DNA from: Asterochloris sp. CNOR1
Lineage: Eukaryota; Chlorophyta; Trebouxiophyceae; Trebouxiales; Trebouxiaceae
DNA: 64,000 bases
NCBI GenBank assembly: GCA_963969365.1
Contig: OZ017759.1
Coordinates: 1,116,001 to 1,180,000, forward strand
Direction of reading: 5' to 3'
Shown: positions 20,901 through 32,369 of the stretch, in pieces
How positions within the stretch are numbered: the stretch's first letter is position 1
Layout of the letters: each line of letters opens with the position of its first letter
Program-made: the position numbers and the translations under genes
Notes under the pieces: generated by a model
The model's database searches: none
What the model saw: the letters and a program-made list of their open reading frames with translations, nothing else
What the model was told of the DNA's origin: nothing

Positions 20901-23900
20901 GTTTCTGCCTGCAGGATGGACCGCCGAGGCATCCCATGTACAGCACAGGGCAACAATTGCAAATCTGCACACCATTTACCTCCTGCAGCTCTCACATCTG
21001 CATTTGTCAAGCGCTGCAGGAAGGACCACCCCTGTGCACAGCGCAGGCATAGCCCACAGGACTGCACAGTAGTCTCCTCCAGCATTATCAACCAAAGGGT
21101 GCACCTGCGCTGCAGGAAGGACTACCGTGGCACGCTGGTGGTGTATGCCTTTGTGTGCGCACTCTGGTTGCCCCTCAACCTCTGGATGATGCCCTGGAAT
21201 GCCCTGGCCATCGGTGACGTGAGTGCCACTACCTGCTGCCCCACCTCATGGCCGTCCTGACGCTTTGGGCCCGATCTGCTCGCCATGCTGGTGCCTGTGG
21301 CCTGACCCCCTTGCCCTGCTGGCGCCTGTGGCACAATCTAATGGCCACTGTGATGCCTGTGGCCTGAAACGCTTCCCATGCAGACGCCTCTTGGCTGACC
21401 CTCTGCCATGCTTGCACCTCAGCTGACCAAGAGGCTCGCTGCACAGGTGTCTGTGCCCTGCTCACCCACTGTGCTGCTTGTACGTGTGATGGCGAGCCTC
21501 TGTGGTGGAGCATTCCAAAGTCCTTATGCCTGAGGGGTGACATGCTGGTCAGACGTGTTGCAGTGGCGCCTCCACATAAATGGTCTGAGGTTTACCTGCA
21601 GCTTGTCAGCAAGCGCAAAAGAGCCCTGTTGAACTGCAGGCATACATCTGCAAGAGAGCTGATGCTCTTGCGCTGTCAGCAGAGCTGAGTTGCTCTTCTA
21701 TGTCAGACACTGCCTGCCTGTGCCTGCAGACCTATGTTTTCACTAAGAGCTGGCGTTTCAAGGCTGTCAACAGGAGAGCTCTCCAGGAGGAAGAAATGCA
21801 CGATGGGCACCACATGGGAGAGGTGGCCTTGACCGACCAGGCTAAGCCTGAGCACGCCACAAATCGCTTGGCCAATGGGCACACCAATGGTGGGTTTGGC
21901 ATGTCCTATAGCAAGCCTGAGTACTCTTCCCAAATGCCTGATCAGGGCGCCCCCTCAAGTGTGGGTCTCCCTGTCTTGCAGATGGCATTTGTGATGCATC
22001 CTTTGCGGGGACTGTGAACGTCAGGCACCAGTTCGCCTGGACAGTCTGCCCTGCCTGCTGACTCAGCTTGTGTGGACCCCATGGGTTGTCCTGCCATGTC
22101 ACCGGTCAGCAGGGTTTGAAGGACCTGTGCCTGTAGCAGGCTGCCACTCTGCATGCAGGCAGGCCTGCATTAGTTCCAGAACCCCTTTGCTGCAGGTCTG
22201 GCTGCACATGGCGAGCATGAGGACGCTTTTGCCGATATGGGCCTCGTACAGCACAATGGCGGCAGCTCAGACCCACGCTGGATGGCAGGTGATTTTGCGC
22301 TGCATACATGAGGCATGCCGGCCTCTCGTTGGGCTGCCTGTGACCCCTGCAGCAACCAATCCGCGTGAGGGTTCCTGGATGTTGGCTCCAGCATGGAAGG
22401 ATCAGGAGCTGCTCAGGGGGCTGCTGCTGCAACTGCTTGATGCTGGTTGCATAGCAGCAGGCAGCACACCAGAGCAGCAGTCAGGACAGAGCTGGTCAGG
22501 GCAGATGTCGCCTGATGTACCGGCCCGGTGCCCTGTGTGTCTCAACATGCATGCAGTGGTGTAACTGGGCGGCTTCAGGGCCAGCTTTCAGCCAGTCCAT
22601 GGTCCTGATCATAAATGCCATCGTTGCGACACTGAATGGAGTAGGGTCACCTCTGCCCAGCAGCCAGAGAGCCAGTCACGTGCAGAGCCTGAAAGTGGCT
22701 GCTGCAGGCGGTGGGGAGACCACCCCCACACGGCGCAAGGGGCGGCCCCCCGGCGAGGACTCCCCCACGGTCTCACCCCACAGCATGACCGAGATCGACA
22801 TCCAGGACTCCCCCCGCGGACACCACAACGGTGTGCTCAAGGGCGAGCCTGAGCGGCTGGGGCCTGCTCGCAGGACGGGTGAGAGCATCGCTGTGTTAAG
22901 CTGTGCACATTGGTGGACGATGCAGGCTGACGCTGCCGTTGCATTGGCAGTCCTGTTCATGCCTGAGTGGGTATGCCAGCCCGCCGGAGGGGTGCAAGTG
23001 CAGGCTCTATGAAGCAGAAGATGCCATTGTGCAATGCGCATGAAGGTGGCGCTGCTGGTGCATTGGCATGTCTTAGGGGATGCCTGAGCGGCTGGCCCCA
23101 GCCTGCAGGACAGGTTGGCTGCTGCTGCGAATCCATATGGACCTTGGACTGGTCAGTGTCGGCGCCCCCCCTGCAAGACGGCAGGCTCTGCATGGATTGC
23201 TCCAGTCAGAGCCTGCCATCTCGGCATAGATGCCACTCCGGCATAAACGAAACACCACATTATATGATTCAAAAATCCCGTGACGGCTGGCTGGCTGGTA
23301 CCAGATGCTGCCCTGGGCTGCAAGAAGCCACCCAGAGTGCTTCTGAAAGGCGTCCTGGTTGCTGCCCTACAGATGTGGGGCTCGCGCCACCAGCAGGGAC
23401 TCGCTGTGGGGGCGCCTGATTGTTTGCGTCCCTCAAATGCTGCACACACAAAGCGACCGACTAAAGCTGCGCAGCGCTGCCCTGCAGATCTGGAGGCGGG
23501 CCAGAGGGCGCGCGCCCCCAGCAAGGACGTCGTCTGGGGGCCCCTCGTATTTGAGGCCCGCCGCTTTGTGGAGTTGCGCAAGAAGTCCTTCTGGGACCAG
23601 TTCATGAGTGCAGAGTCCTTCGGCATGGGCGTCTTCTACACTGCAAATGTGAGAGGAGGTGCTTTCTGCTTTCCAAGTCAGGCTCTGCCTGTCCTGGACA
23701 TGTGTGGATGTGTTGCCACCAGTGCAGCAGCCTGACAGCAGTGAGTGGCTCTGTGCGGTGTGCAATTAGCGTGTTTCACATGGCCAAGATGAGCGCCATC
23801 GGTCTGGGGTTTGCAATGGCCGCCCGTGATCTGTCCAGTGTGAAACACCAGTATGACGGCCTGCCCACTCACTGCATCTCTGCGCACGTCGTGACACTGT

Positions 23901-25399
23901 GAGTCACTGCAGGCAGCAGCTTCCAATGTACAACACATCATTGCACTTATTCTGAATGCCCAACCCTGCACGGTCTATCTGCCTTTGAATGGCTCCAGCT
24001 GCAGCACTTCAATGTGTGATGCTTCCGCCCACTGAAGACTTGTGTGATCGGGTGCAGGTGTTCTGCATCCAGTTCTACCTGGGCACCACACGCCTGCAGC
24101 TGGAACACAAGGGTGACAGCCGGCACCACTACACCAACTTTGCCAACATCATCGTGTCCTTTGGCTTCGTGGGCATTCCCCTGATAGGGTGGCTGCTGGA
24201 CAAGAAGGGCTACGGCATCACCCTGGGCACCATCAACTTCTTTGGGGTGCTCTGCTCAGTGCTGCAGGCCATTCCCTCGCTGCAGCTACAGGTGAGCTGC
24301 ATCTGTGCAGGTCAAACTCACGCTTGGCAACACGCAGGGTGGGTCTGATCTATTGGGGGGTCCTGCTTCTTGCAAGCTGGGTCGTTACGAGGCACCAACC
24401 TGCAGCACAGATTTGCACTTCTGTCGCGTCTCGACATTGGTGTAGTATGTGAGATTTCAGAGAGAATAACCACTTGTTGTGCAGCCAAGGTCAGCATCAG
24501 TAACTTTGGCAGCTGCGCCTGCAGTGCATGCACCGTCCCTTGTTTTGCTGCTGTTTCACAGCTGTTGCAGCCAGCAACCCAGCCACAAGGCCCTTGTGTT
24601 CGAACTGACCTGCTGTGCGCACAAGAACTCTGTCACTCACCCACATCCACTGCAGGCATTCACCCTCATCATCTGGGCTGCCGGCCGCTTCTTCCTCTAC
24701 AGCTCCTACTTTGCCATCTTTGGAGCACTCTTTGGCTTCAAAAACTTTGGGCGCATGGTGGCCATTGACAACACCTTCAATGGACTGATTGGCATCCTCC
24801 AGCTTCCCCTGGCCTGGTGGGGAGTTGGGGGCCTTCACGGCAACTTCACGCTCATCAATTGCCTACAGGCAAGGGCTTCTCTCAGGGTCATCTTTGGGAT
24901 GTGCTCGTTTGGGGGCCTGCCGCTCTCATATGGCCTTGGTAGCCTGCTGCTCTCCCTGAAGGCCCTGGCAACCTGCTGATGCTCAGCAGTGCTGTGCCTC
25001 TGCTTTTGACCTGTATGCTGCATCTGCTGGCGGCAGCAGACTGTTGTGCTATGTATCAGCCTGCCTGATTGTGCCTTGCGCTTCACTTCTGCGGCCTGCC
25101 TGCTCTGGGCTTACTCTCAGGCGCTGCAGTGACACAGCATTGTGCTCTGCTCCAGTTGTATAGAAGGTGCAGGGGTGATGCGTGTGCATGCCCTGCAGAT
25201 TGTGGTGCTCATGCCACTGTTCCTATTTTGCTATGCCATGTACAAGTGGGAGAGGCAGGATCTTGTGCCAATCAGGCCTATGGAGGGTGAGGAGCTGCCG
25301 CTTGATATCACTGGCCCACGCACAGAGCGCCAGCTCAAGTTTGTGGAAACATTGAAACATACTATCAACATTGAGGCTCCGCCCGAAGAGGCACAATAA
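17968..25399 (+). CDS. Major-facilitator transporter, SLC43/FMP42-like
   Basis: Eleven exons: 17968-18052, 18338-18424, 19383-19532, 20113-20362, 21116-21218, 21730 to about 21889, 22708-22878, 23488-23648, 24058-24291, 24656-24868, 25199-25399, about 604 residues. The start reads GLVFGWNALAIMLQEQGFY, a signature of the SLC43 amino-acid transporter group. Further membrane segments include WTVGIFALNFGPVFVGPIL, then LNMLGLILIG, IPGAVILGLGGITYHLGNF, VYAFVCALWLPLNLWMMPW and, in the C-half, IVSFGFVGIPLIGWLLDKKG and AAGRFFLYSSYFAIFG. A long hydrophilic loop (exons 6-8, KSFWDQFMSAESFGMG) splits the two bundles of six. Substrate is probably a neutral amino acid or similar small solute, by family only. 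The end of exon 6 could also be near 21957. Intron 10 uses a GC donor (CTACAG|GCAAGG). Confidence 0.9.
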
Positions 25400-25605
25400 G
25401 GTTCAGTGCAACCCCCTTGTTGTTGGCTAGCATTTGCTGCGATTTGTTTTGCATCAGACTGATTTGATAGCCCTGCACCATAACGCATGCTAGACTGTAG
25501 GCATCGCAGTCTGAATCATTCTAGAGACAGGCACAAGCAGAGCATGCACATGCAGAGGACAGTTGGTGTCAGACAAGCAGCAGTGTGTCTGGCCTCAAAA
25601 GGACT
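25400..25605. other. Spacer between convergent genes
   Basis: 206 bp separate the stop of the transporter (plus) from the stop of the U-box gene (minus). Both 3' ends must terminate here; I see no TGTAA on either strand within it. Confidence 0.6.
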
Positions 25606-27940
25606 TCAGTACCGCTGAACAAGATCTTTGAGGACTTGATTGGGAATCAGAACCTTGTGCTCCAGTGGAGCACCTGTCATGGGCGAAGAGTCGTTTTTCT
25701 CAAGCCACTTGGAGATCCAAGACCGCTCATAGGAGTGACCTGTGTGTTGACACAGCAGCTCAGCAAGGATGTGCACATTGGTAAGATGTTGAGACAGGCA
25801 TGCTGGATGCACAAACCCACCATCGGCAGCTACGACTGGGTCCTTCATACGTTCCTGCAGGGACAGCTACAGCAGCTTAGGCCAGGGCCAGCTGCACTGT
25901 GGTGCACTCCATATTGGACTGCAGAGCCTGGATGAGCAGGTGTGTCCAGAAAACCACTTCGGCTGACATGGCCAGACAGATGCCAGGGGTCAGTAACCCC
26001 AACAGCAAGGCAGCAGTGCAAGCCTGCCCTGCACAAGACACCCCAAAGAGCGTGTGCACTCCATATCGGAGTCAGAGCCTGGATGAGCAGGTGTGCCCAG
26101 AAAACCACTTCGGCTGACATAGCCAGACAGATGCCAGGGGTCAGTCACCCTCAACAGCAAGGCAGCAGTGCAAGCCTGCACAAGACACCCCAAAGAGCGT
26201 GTGCAGCTTGACCTGGAGGAGAAGCAGGTCTCAGCTCAGCAAGCATGTGCACCAATAAAATTGCTGCAGACATGCGGGCTGGCTGCTCAGAAGCCTGTCT
26301 TGAAGTGCTGTCTAGTGCCAAGGGCTTCAGGCACTTGGCAGTTGCAAACATGCTGAGGTCCTTGGATGATGGTGCAGCTCAGCTCTGCTCTCACCTTGGG
26401 AAGTGCATGCGCAGCTGAAGGCATCGTGGCAGCCCCTGGCGGCCATGCACAGGTCTGGGCTTCTTGACCAGCTCAGCAGAGGGTCCCATGATGGCAAGTG
26501 CAGCTGCCCCACCTGGCTGATTGGGCAGCTCAGAAGATCATCCAAAGCCTCATCACTGATATCAGAGGTGTCCTGGCCTGTGAGGACGCGAGCCATGACA
26601 TCCTCCAAACCCTTGCCCTTGTGCTGCCTGTTGTTCTGCTTGGCAAGGAGGTCAGACACCTCCAGCCTGGTGACCTGCAGGCAAGGGTCAAGGTCAAGAT
26701 GCTGCCCTGTTCCCTCAGCTAAGGTCTGGTAACTGCAAGCAGAGGCAGGCCTGTTCAGCCTGACCTCCTCTTGCCACCCACCAACATGTTGACTGTTAGA
26801 GCACCTCTTAATGGCAGATGTGGCTGGCTGCTGCTGCTTATCACACTGGGAGGCCTCATCCTGGCTGTAGCGTTTGACATTTACCCTGCCGCCATCGCGT
26901 CAACTGTCAGAGCTCACCTCAGAAGCGGGTGGGGCCGGCTGCTGCTGCTTGGGAGTGGGCTTCAAGTTTGACGCTGCCTTCTTCTGCGCAGCATTGTCAT
27001 TGTGATTCATCCAATGCTTGGGCACCTGCACCATCAGGGGCACACCATTGAGCCAGCAGCACCGCCAGCACAGTATGATTGCTGTGCAGGGCAGCACACC
27101 CTTTCATGGAGGAACATGCTGCAGCACCAGGCATAGCAGCAGTGTGATGCAGTGTGCATAGGGCAGCATGAGTGTATGTGATTTCAAGGCGGCAGGTGCT
27201 GTGTACGCCTAGTAGCAGACACAACACAACAAATGTCGTTGCAGGACATGGACAGTGGGTGAGTGTGTATGCAGTGCCAGGCACAAGACACTGCAATGCA
27301 TCAGAAGAGCAGTCATGTGTCCTGCGCATGCAGTAGTCCTGTGTAAGAACAAGCAGGCCTATGCACAGCGATGTTCATCAACTATCCTGACGTTATACAC
27401 TTGATCGGGCTCACCTCCAGCACCCTAACCTTGCCAGAGCCCGCAGCAGGTGGCCCTGTGGATCCCTGCTTGCCCGTGCCCCCAGCAGGGCCTCTGGAGG
27501 CAGCAGCAGCTCTGTTCATCTTCATGCGGGAGGGCTCAGAGGGAGGGGGGACCGCTCTGCCATGGGATGAAGCAGGCAAGGGGACAGGGACATGTAAAGA
27601 GTGGCTCATGTCAGGGTCTGGCTTGGCCACAGTCAACTTGTTGGCCCAGGCACTGTTGGAGTCCAATTGGCGGGCTGGCAGGCCTGCCCCTGGCAGGTGG
27701 GGGCTCTCAGAGGCAGCAACCACAGGAGGAAACATGGCTTCACTACTGCTCTGCCCTGAAAGTTTGCCAGACAGGCTGCCTGACGACAGCCCCGCAGACT
27801 GGTCGCCAATGAGGGCATCATAGTCGTTTCCAGAGTCCTGGCGCTGCTCGTGCCTCAAAAGGTCGGCCCACTGCTTGGCTTCTACCCCGGGGCCTGCGCC
27901 TGAGGCTTCCAGCCGCCTCCAAACCCCCTGCGGCCACTCC
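25606..27940 (-). CDS. U-box ubiquitin ligase, 3' exons
   Basis: On the minus strand five exons join in phase: about 27940-27415, 27025-26918, 26674-26513, 25854-25821, 25739-25606. The reading runs from Gln/Ser-rich sequence (LLRHEQRQDSGNDYDAL) through KVRVLE|VPKHWMNHND and PAPPASE|VTRLEVSDLL to the U-box: LLSCPISQERMKDPVVAADG, then HSYERSWISKWLEKNDSSP and LIPNQVLKDLV, ending QRY and a stop. A U-box binds an E2 enzyme and promotes ubiquitin transfer; this one is at the very C-terminus and looks complete (CPI, DPV..DG, Y-R, P-T lacking metal ligands, as expected). The left boundary of the longest exon is approximate (acceptor near TGGCCGCAG). The target is unknown. More exons of the same gene probably continue upstream. 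Confidence 0.8.
25902..26207. repeat. Two tandem repeats of about 152 bp in a U-box gene intron
   Basis: The segment starting GTGCACTCCATATTGGA at 25902 and running through GAGCCTGGATGAGCAGGTGT, CCAGACAGATGCCAGGGGTC and CACCCCAAAGAGCGTG is repeated head to tail from about 26055, with only a few differences. Copies this alike must be young compared with the exon-edge copies elsewhere. Confidence 0.9.
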
Positions 27941-28119
27941 TGGGCCGCCCTGGCTGGCCATTGTTGTGCGGGGTTTGCTGGTGCTGGGCCCCAGACAGCC
28001 CGGGGGCCAGGCTCTCTGAGACTCCCACCCACGCCCGCCCTCTCTGAGCCCATCGCTGGCTGAGGCTGCAGCAGTGCAGTGATGACACTGTGTCACTCTG
28101 GCCACGGGCTGCAGCAGCA

Positions 28120-28291
28120 CTTGGCAAGACACTGCGTGGTGGGCAGGGCTCAAGCGTCACGTGTGAGCTGCGGCAGCGGACTGCCTGATGGTGCCTGATG
28201 ATGGGCTTGGCAAGACACTGCGTGGTGGGCAGGGCTCGAGCGTCACATGTGAGCTGCGGCAGCAGACTGCCTGATGGTGCCTGATGATGGG
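28120..28291. repeat. Two tandem repeats of 86 bp
   Basis: CTTGGCAAGACACTGCGTGG to CCTGATGGTGCCTGATGATGGG (28120-28205) is repeated at 28206-28291 with very few differences. It lies in a putative intron of the minus-strand gene and is young. Confidence 0.9.
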
Positions 28292-28895
28292 CTGCATGAG
28301 CACAGGGCTACAGCAGACTGCACCTGGCTGGCACTGCAGCATTATGGGGTTCAGACACTCACTGCACCTGCACATGCAGCTGTGGCTGCAACGCGGGTCC
28401 TGACCTGCTCCCGGCGGAGCAGCTCTCAGAAATGATCGCCACAGCTCCAAATACCCTGAGCATGCCAGCCCTGCTACCTGTTGGAATCTGTTCCTGCCGG
28501 GAGCCCCCAGGCTCATCTGGCCTTGGACAGCAGGGTGGCTCTGGCATAGCCCAGTTGGCAGCTAGTTGTAAAACATGTTTGGGAGCCTTGTTTGTGGGCT
28601 TGGGAGTCTCGCTGCCCATCCTGCCCTGGGCAGCAGCCATCAGCGCCACTCTTTGCTGAGCCACCAGCAGGCAAAGCTCAAGGCTTGGTCTCCCACCTTG
28701 GTAGCCTTCTTTTGCTTGGAGCCCCTAAGCCCATCCAGCCCACAGAGGCTGCAAACCGGGCCACACCCAGGAAGTGTATCTCCAGGTATAGGGCTTCACC
28801 CTGGCAGACTTTTCTGGCTTGGGAGCCCTAACGCCCGGGTTCCTGCAGCGACCCCACAATTAGCATGCCTAGCTCCACGTGCGGAGTGATCACAC

Positions 28896-31494
28896 CTTTG
28901 CAGCCTTCTTAGGCTTGGGAGCCTCCATGCCCATTCTGCCCAGGGCAGCAGCAATGGGCCCTGGCAGGCTCCCCACCACCGTCTGGGGTGCTGGTGTGCC
29001 ATGCACAGCCCTGCCCAGCCCCGACGGCGCCTCATCCTGCTGCTGCTCTGGCTGGGGCCTGTCTGCCTGCGCAGTGGCCTGGGGCAGCCAGGCTGACATG
29101 TCCAGTGGCTGGGGACTGCTGGGCTGCGCTGGTGAGCCTGCATCAGGAGGCACACCAGAGTTGCACAGCCAGGCATGGGGCCAGCCAGGGCTGACATGTC
29201 CATTGGCAGGGATGGGGCTGGTCGGCTGCATGTGGGCAGCAGTAACACCAGCTGCTCGACAGGGGACTAGTCGGCTGCGCATGGGCAGCAGTCACCCCAG
29301 CTGCTTGCCAGCCTGCAGCTGTGTGACACCGTCAGGCTTGAGGCAGCCTGCATGTGCTGCTTGCAGGCCCTTAGCTGAAGCCACAAACAAGGTCAGCCTC
29401 AGGGCAGCAGCAGCCTGACTGCTGGGCTCGGGCAGGGCAGCGGTGACCCCTTTACCCTTGGGCCTGCAACATAAGGCAGACTTCCAAATTGCACAGCAGG
29501 TGGCACTGCTGGGCACTGCTGAGGCTATGTGGTGGGTTTCATCCAGTTGGCACCACAGGCACACTCTAAGGTTGCTTTGCCAGACATCAGCAGCTGGGAT
29601 GTTGCCAAGGCTCTGTGGTGGGTTGATGTGGTCCTGTGTGCTCACAAAGCAGAGGTTGGCTTGCTTGACGGGGATCAGCAGCTAGGGACTGCCATGTCTT
29701 TATGACTCCTCCCAGGCACCACTACACAGACTACCCACAACTCATGCACGAGATTTTGACACAGGATGCCGGGTAGGCGGTTGATGTGGCTGATTGCAGG
29801 TAGCCACTGCAGCCGCTAGGCTGGTCAGCTGCAGACAGCAGGGTAGAGGGCTGTGCCAGGCAGACAGGCATCCCAGATCAGATGGCCTGAGTGTGTCAGC
29901 TCACCACCATGACTGGCAAGCTGCTCTGGGGCAGCCTCCTTGGGCAGTAGCATTGCCAAGAAGTCAGTGAAGTTGGTGGCAACCTCGCCCTGGACAGCCT
30001 GCAGCCAAGAAGTGTGCTGCAGCCCGGCGAAGGAGGAGCGGCAAGACAGTCTTGGCCCAGTCGGGCACCTGGTAGAGTGAAGGAGACGACGCTCGTGCAA
30101 GGGCTTAACAGCAGACACTGGGGTACACAGCAGCGGTAGAGGGCTAGCGCCTGACTCAGCATGCTTTACAGAGATGTTACCGGTGCCACCAGGTAGGCTT
30201 TCCATCACCCTCTGCATCCCCATGTTGCGAGACAGCGGTGCTTCATTCCACCATGCAGGGCAGGACAGGGCAGGGCAGGGCAGTAGTTTCAGTGCTGCAA
30301 CACAGACACATAGTCCCTCAAGATCATCACATGCTAACACCTGGGTGCAGCGCCTCAAGTGCAGGCGCTGCAGGCTCCTGGCTCCCCATCGTCTGAGAGC
30401 TAGCACTTCCTCACAATCTGACATAAGTGCCATTCTGTTGATGACCCCAACACAGCCTCACCTTGGCAGGCTGCAGCACCTTGGTTGCAGGCTTTGCTGG
30501 CTCCACAATCAGAATCCCAGCACTCCTGCCGTTCCACAGAGCATTGCAAGGCCTCACCTCGACAGGCTGCAGCGCACCAAGTGCAGGCTCTGCAGGCTCC
30601 CTGCTCTCCCACAGAGCCTCCACCAGGCCCTCCACATCAAGCATATGCTTGCCCCCACTGGGAGCTCCAGCCTGCCAGGACTGCTCTGCAGCGTGGCATC
30701 CTGCCACAGCAGGCAGCCGCTGCAGCGCAGGTGGGACCCAGGGCTGCTCAGCAGCCTGGAGCCCTGCTGTGGCAGCAGGCAGCGCCCCAGGAGCACCGCT
30801 CCCAGGCTGCTGAGGCCCCCTGCTCTGCCCAGCTGCCGGGAAAAACCCTGGGGGGCCTGATGGCCTGGGCCAGCGAGCCCCTGCGCGCCCAGCAGACACG
30901 CGCAGGGCTGCTGCGTCCAGCTGTGCTGCTGCAGGCAGGGCAGCTGCAGCTGGAGGGTTTGGCACCCGGTCCCAAGTCCCAGCACTGTGGGAGCCATCTC
31001 CAGCCCCTGTCTCTGCTGTGACTGCCTGCCAGGGCGCCGATGTCGCACCCACGCTGTCCCAGACTGTCGATGCTGCCACTGCCTGCCGGATATGCCCGTC
31101 CAGGGGCAAGACAGCCTCCTGTCTCCCCAGCGAGGGCATGTCCTGAGCAGCCATTGCACTCTGCCTGGCACTTGAACAGCCAGAGGCGTCTCCAGCACCC
31201 AAAACAGCAGCAGCAGCCACGGCAGAGTCAGCACCTGCACCTTGACCCCTGCTGCTGCTGCCACTTGCCAGTTCGGTGGCAGAGGTACCCGCCTGGCTGG
31301 ACGGGCTGCCCTTAGGCAGTGGCCCCATGCCGGCAGCAGCAGCCCTGCTGGGCTGCAGTAGCTCCAGCAACTGCTGAGCCGAAGCACAGTCGGCCTGGAG
31401 CTCAGGGAAGGCACGGGCGGCAGCCAAGGCCTCGGCAAGGGCTGCTGGTTTGCCCTCATCATAAGTCACCTCCAGCCGCTGCAGCGCTGCTGTC
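28896..31494 (-). CDS. Low-complexity minus-strand exons, probably N-terminal part of the U-box gene
   Basis: Several minus-strand pieces have coding composition and good donors. 31494 to about 30560 reads MTAALQRLEVTYDEGKPAAL, then helical Ala-rich and Ser/Gly/Ala/Gln-rich sequence to LGALQPVE|GTGAGG. About 30050-29905 reads WLQAVQGEVATNFTDFLAML. About 29460-29300 reads LRLTLFVASAKGLQAAH. About 29140-28896 reads LDMSAWLPQATAQADRPQPE and ends APKPKKAAK|GTGTGA. I could not fix all boundaries or prove that they join the U-box exons, though strand, composition and lack of a stop between them favour one long gene. No domain is recognised in this part. Introns here carry strong repeats of the exon ends. 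Confidence 0.4.
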
Positions 31495-32369
31495 ATCTGC
31501 ACAGCATGGCATGGCAAGGTGAGGGCTCGTTCACTTGCCCTGCTCGCAAATTACCTTCAGCCGCTGCTGCTTTACCGGCACCTGCACTGCAGAAGCATGA
31601 TGGGGTGGGAGATGCTGACTTGCTCTGCCTGGAAGTGCTGCTGCGTGTACCATCATCTGCATGACGTGGCATGAAGGCGTGGGAGAGCAGCGTGGCAACA
31701 GGCTTGTACAAGTGAGCAGTGCTCGGTCTAGGCGAGCAAAGGCTTGATGCAGCAGTGCAGCAAGCAAAGAAAGAGGCGCACGCACAGGTGACCCCGAGCC
31801 AGACAAACCTGCTGCAGGCACCAACACAAGAGAGAATGCATAGCCTAGGTGTGCGCTCAGTGCCGTTCACATCATTGAGTACCCTAAGACAACGATCACG
31901 GGCAATTGGGTCCATCCTTTCCAAAGCAAACCGCTTTTAGCAGCAACGTCTTGCTTCTTGCTCTGCATCACTAGCAACAAGTTGCTTTACGCCTGGCACC
32001 AGGCACACCTCAGTGCTCAACACCTCTGCTGACCCATGAACCTGCTGGCCAGCAATGTTTGTTATGCAAGTGGCCATGCATTAGCTGAATCTGCACAGAC
32101 CAATGTGGGGCGAGAGGGCATGCTAGAAGAAGCCTGCCCCAAAGCATCAGTTTCAGTTGGGTCCTTGACATGCTTGGCAAGGCTGCTATGCGACCTGCTG
32201 ACAAGTCAAGGGTACACCCTGGTGCTGTGATCACCATGCAATGGTGACACACGAAACTTGCGAAAGAAAATGACATCAACTTTATGGCCAAGTGCACTTG
32301 TGTGACAAGGCATGCAGTGGTCACCATCATGACCCTTGCCTCCTCAGCAATTGAGCATTCCACCGCAGG

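Noticed and set aside
30554-31462. Minus-strand frame of about 300 codons with LRR-like pieces (SLQSLHLVRC, SLQRLHLRRC)
   Set aside because: The parallel frame starting MTAALQRLEV has better composition and a clean donor. The LRR look comes from the repeated CCTGCAGCGCCTGCAC sequence read in a different frame.
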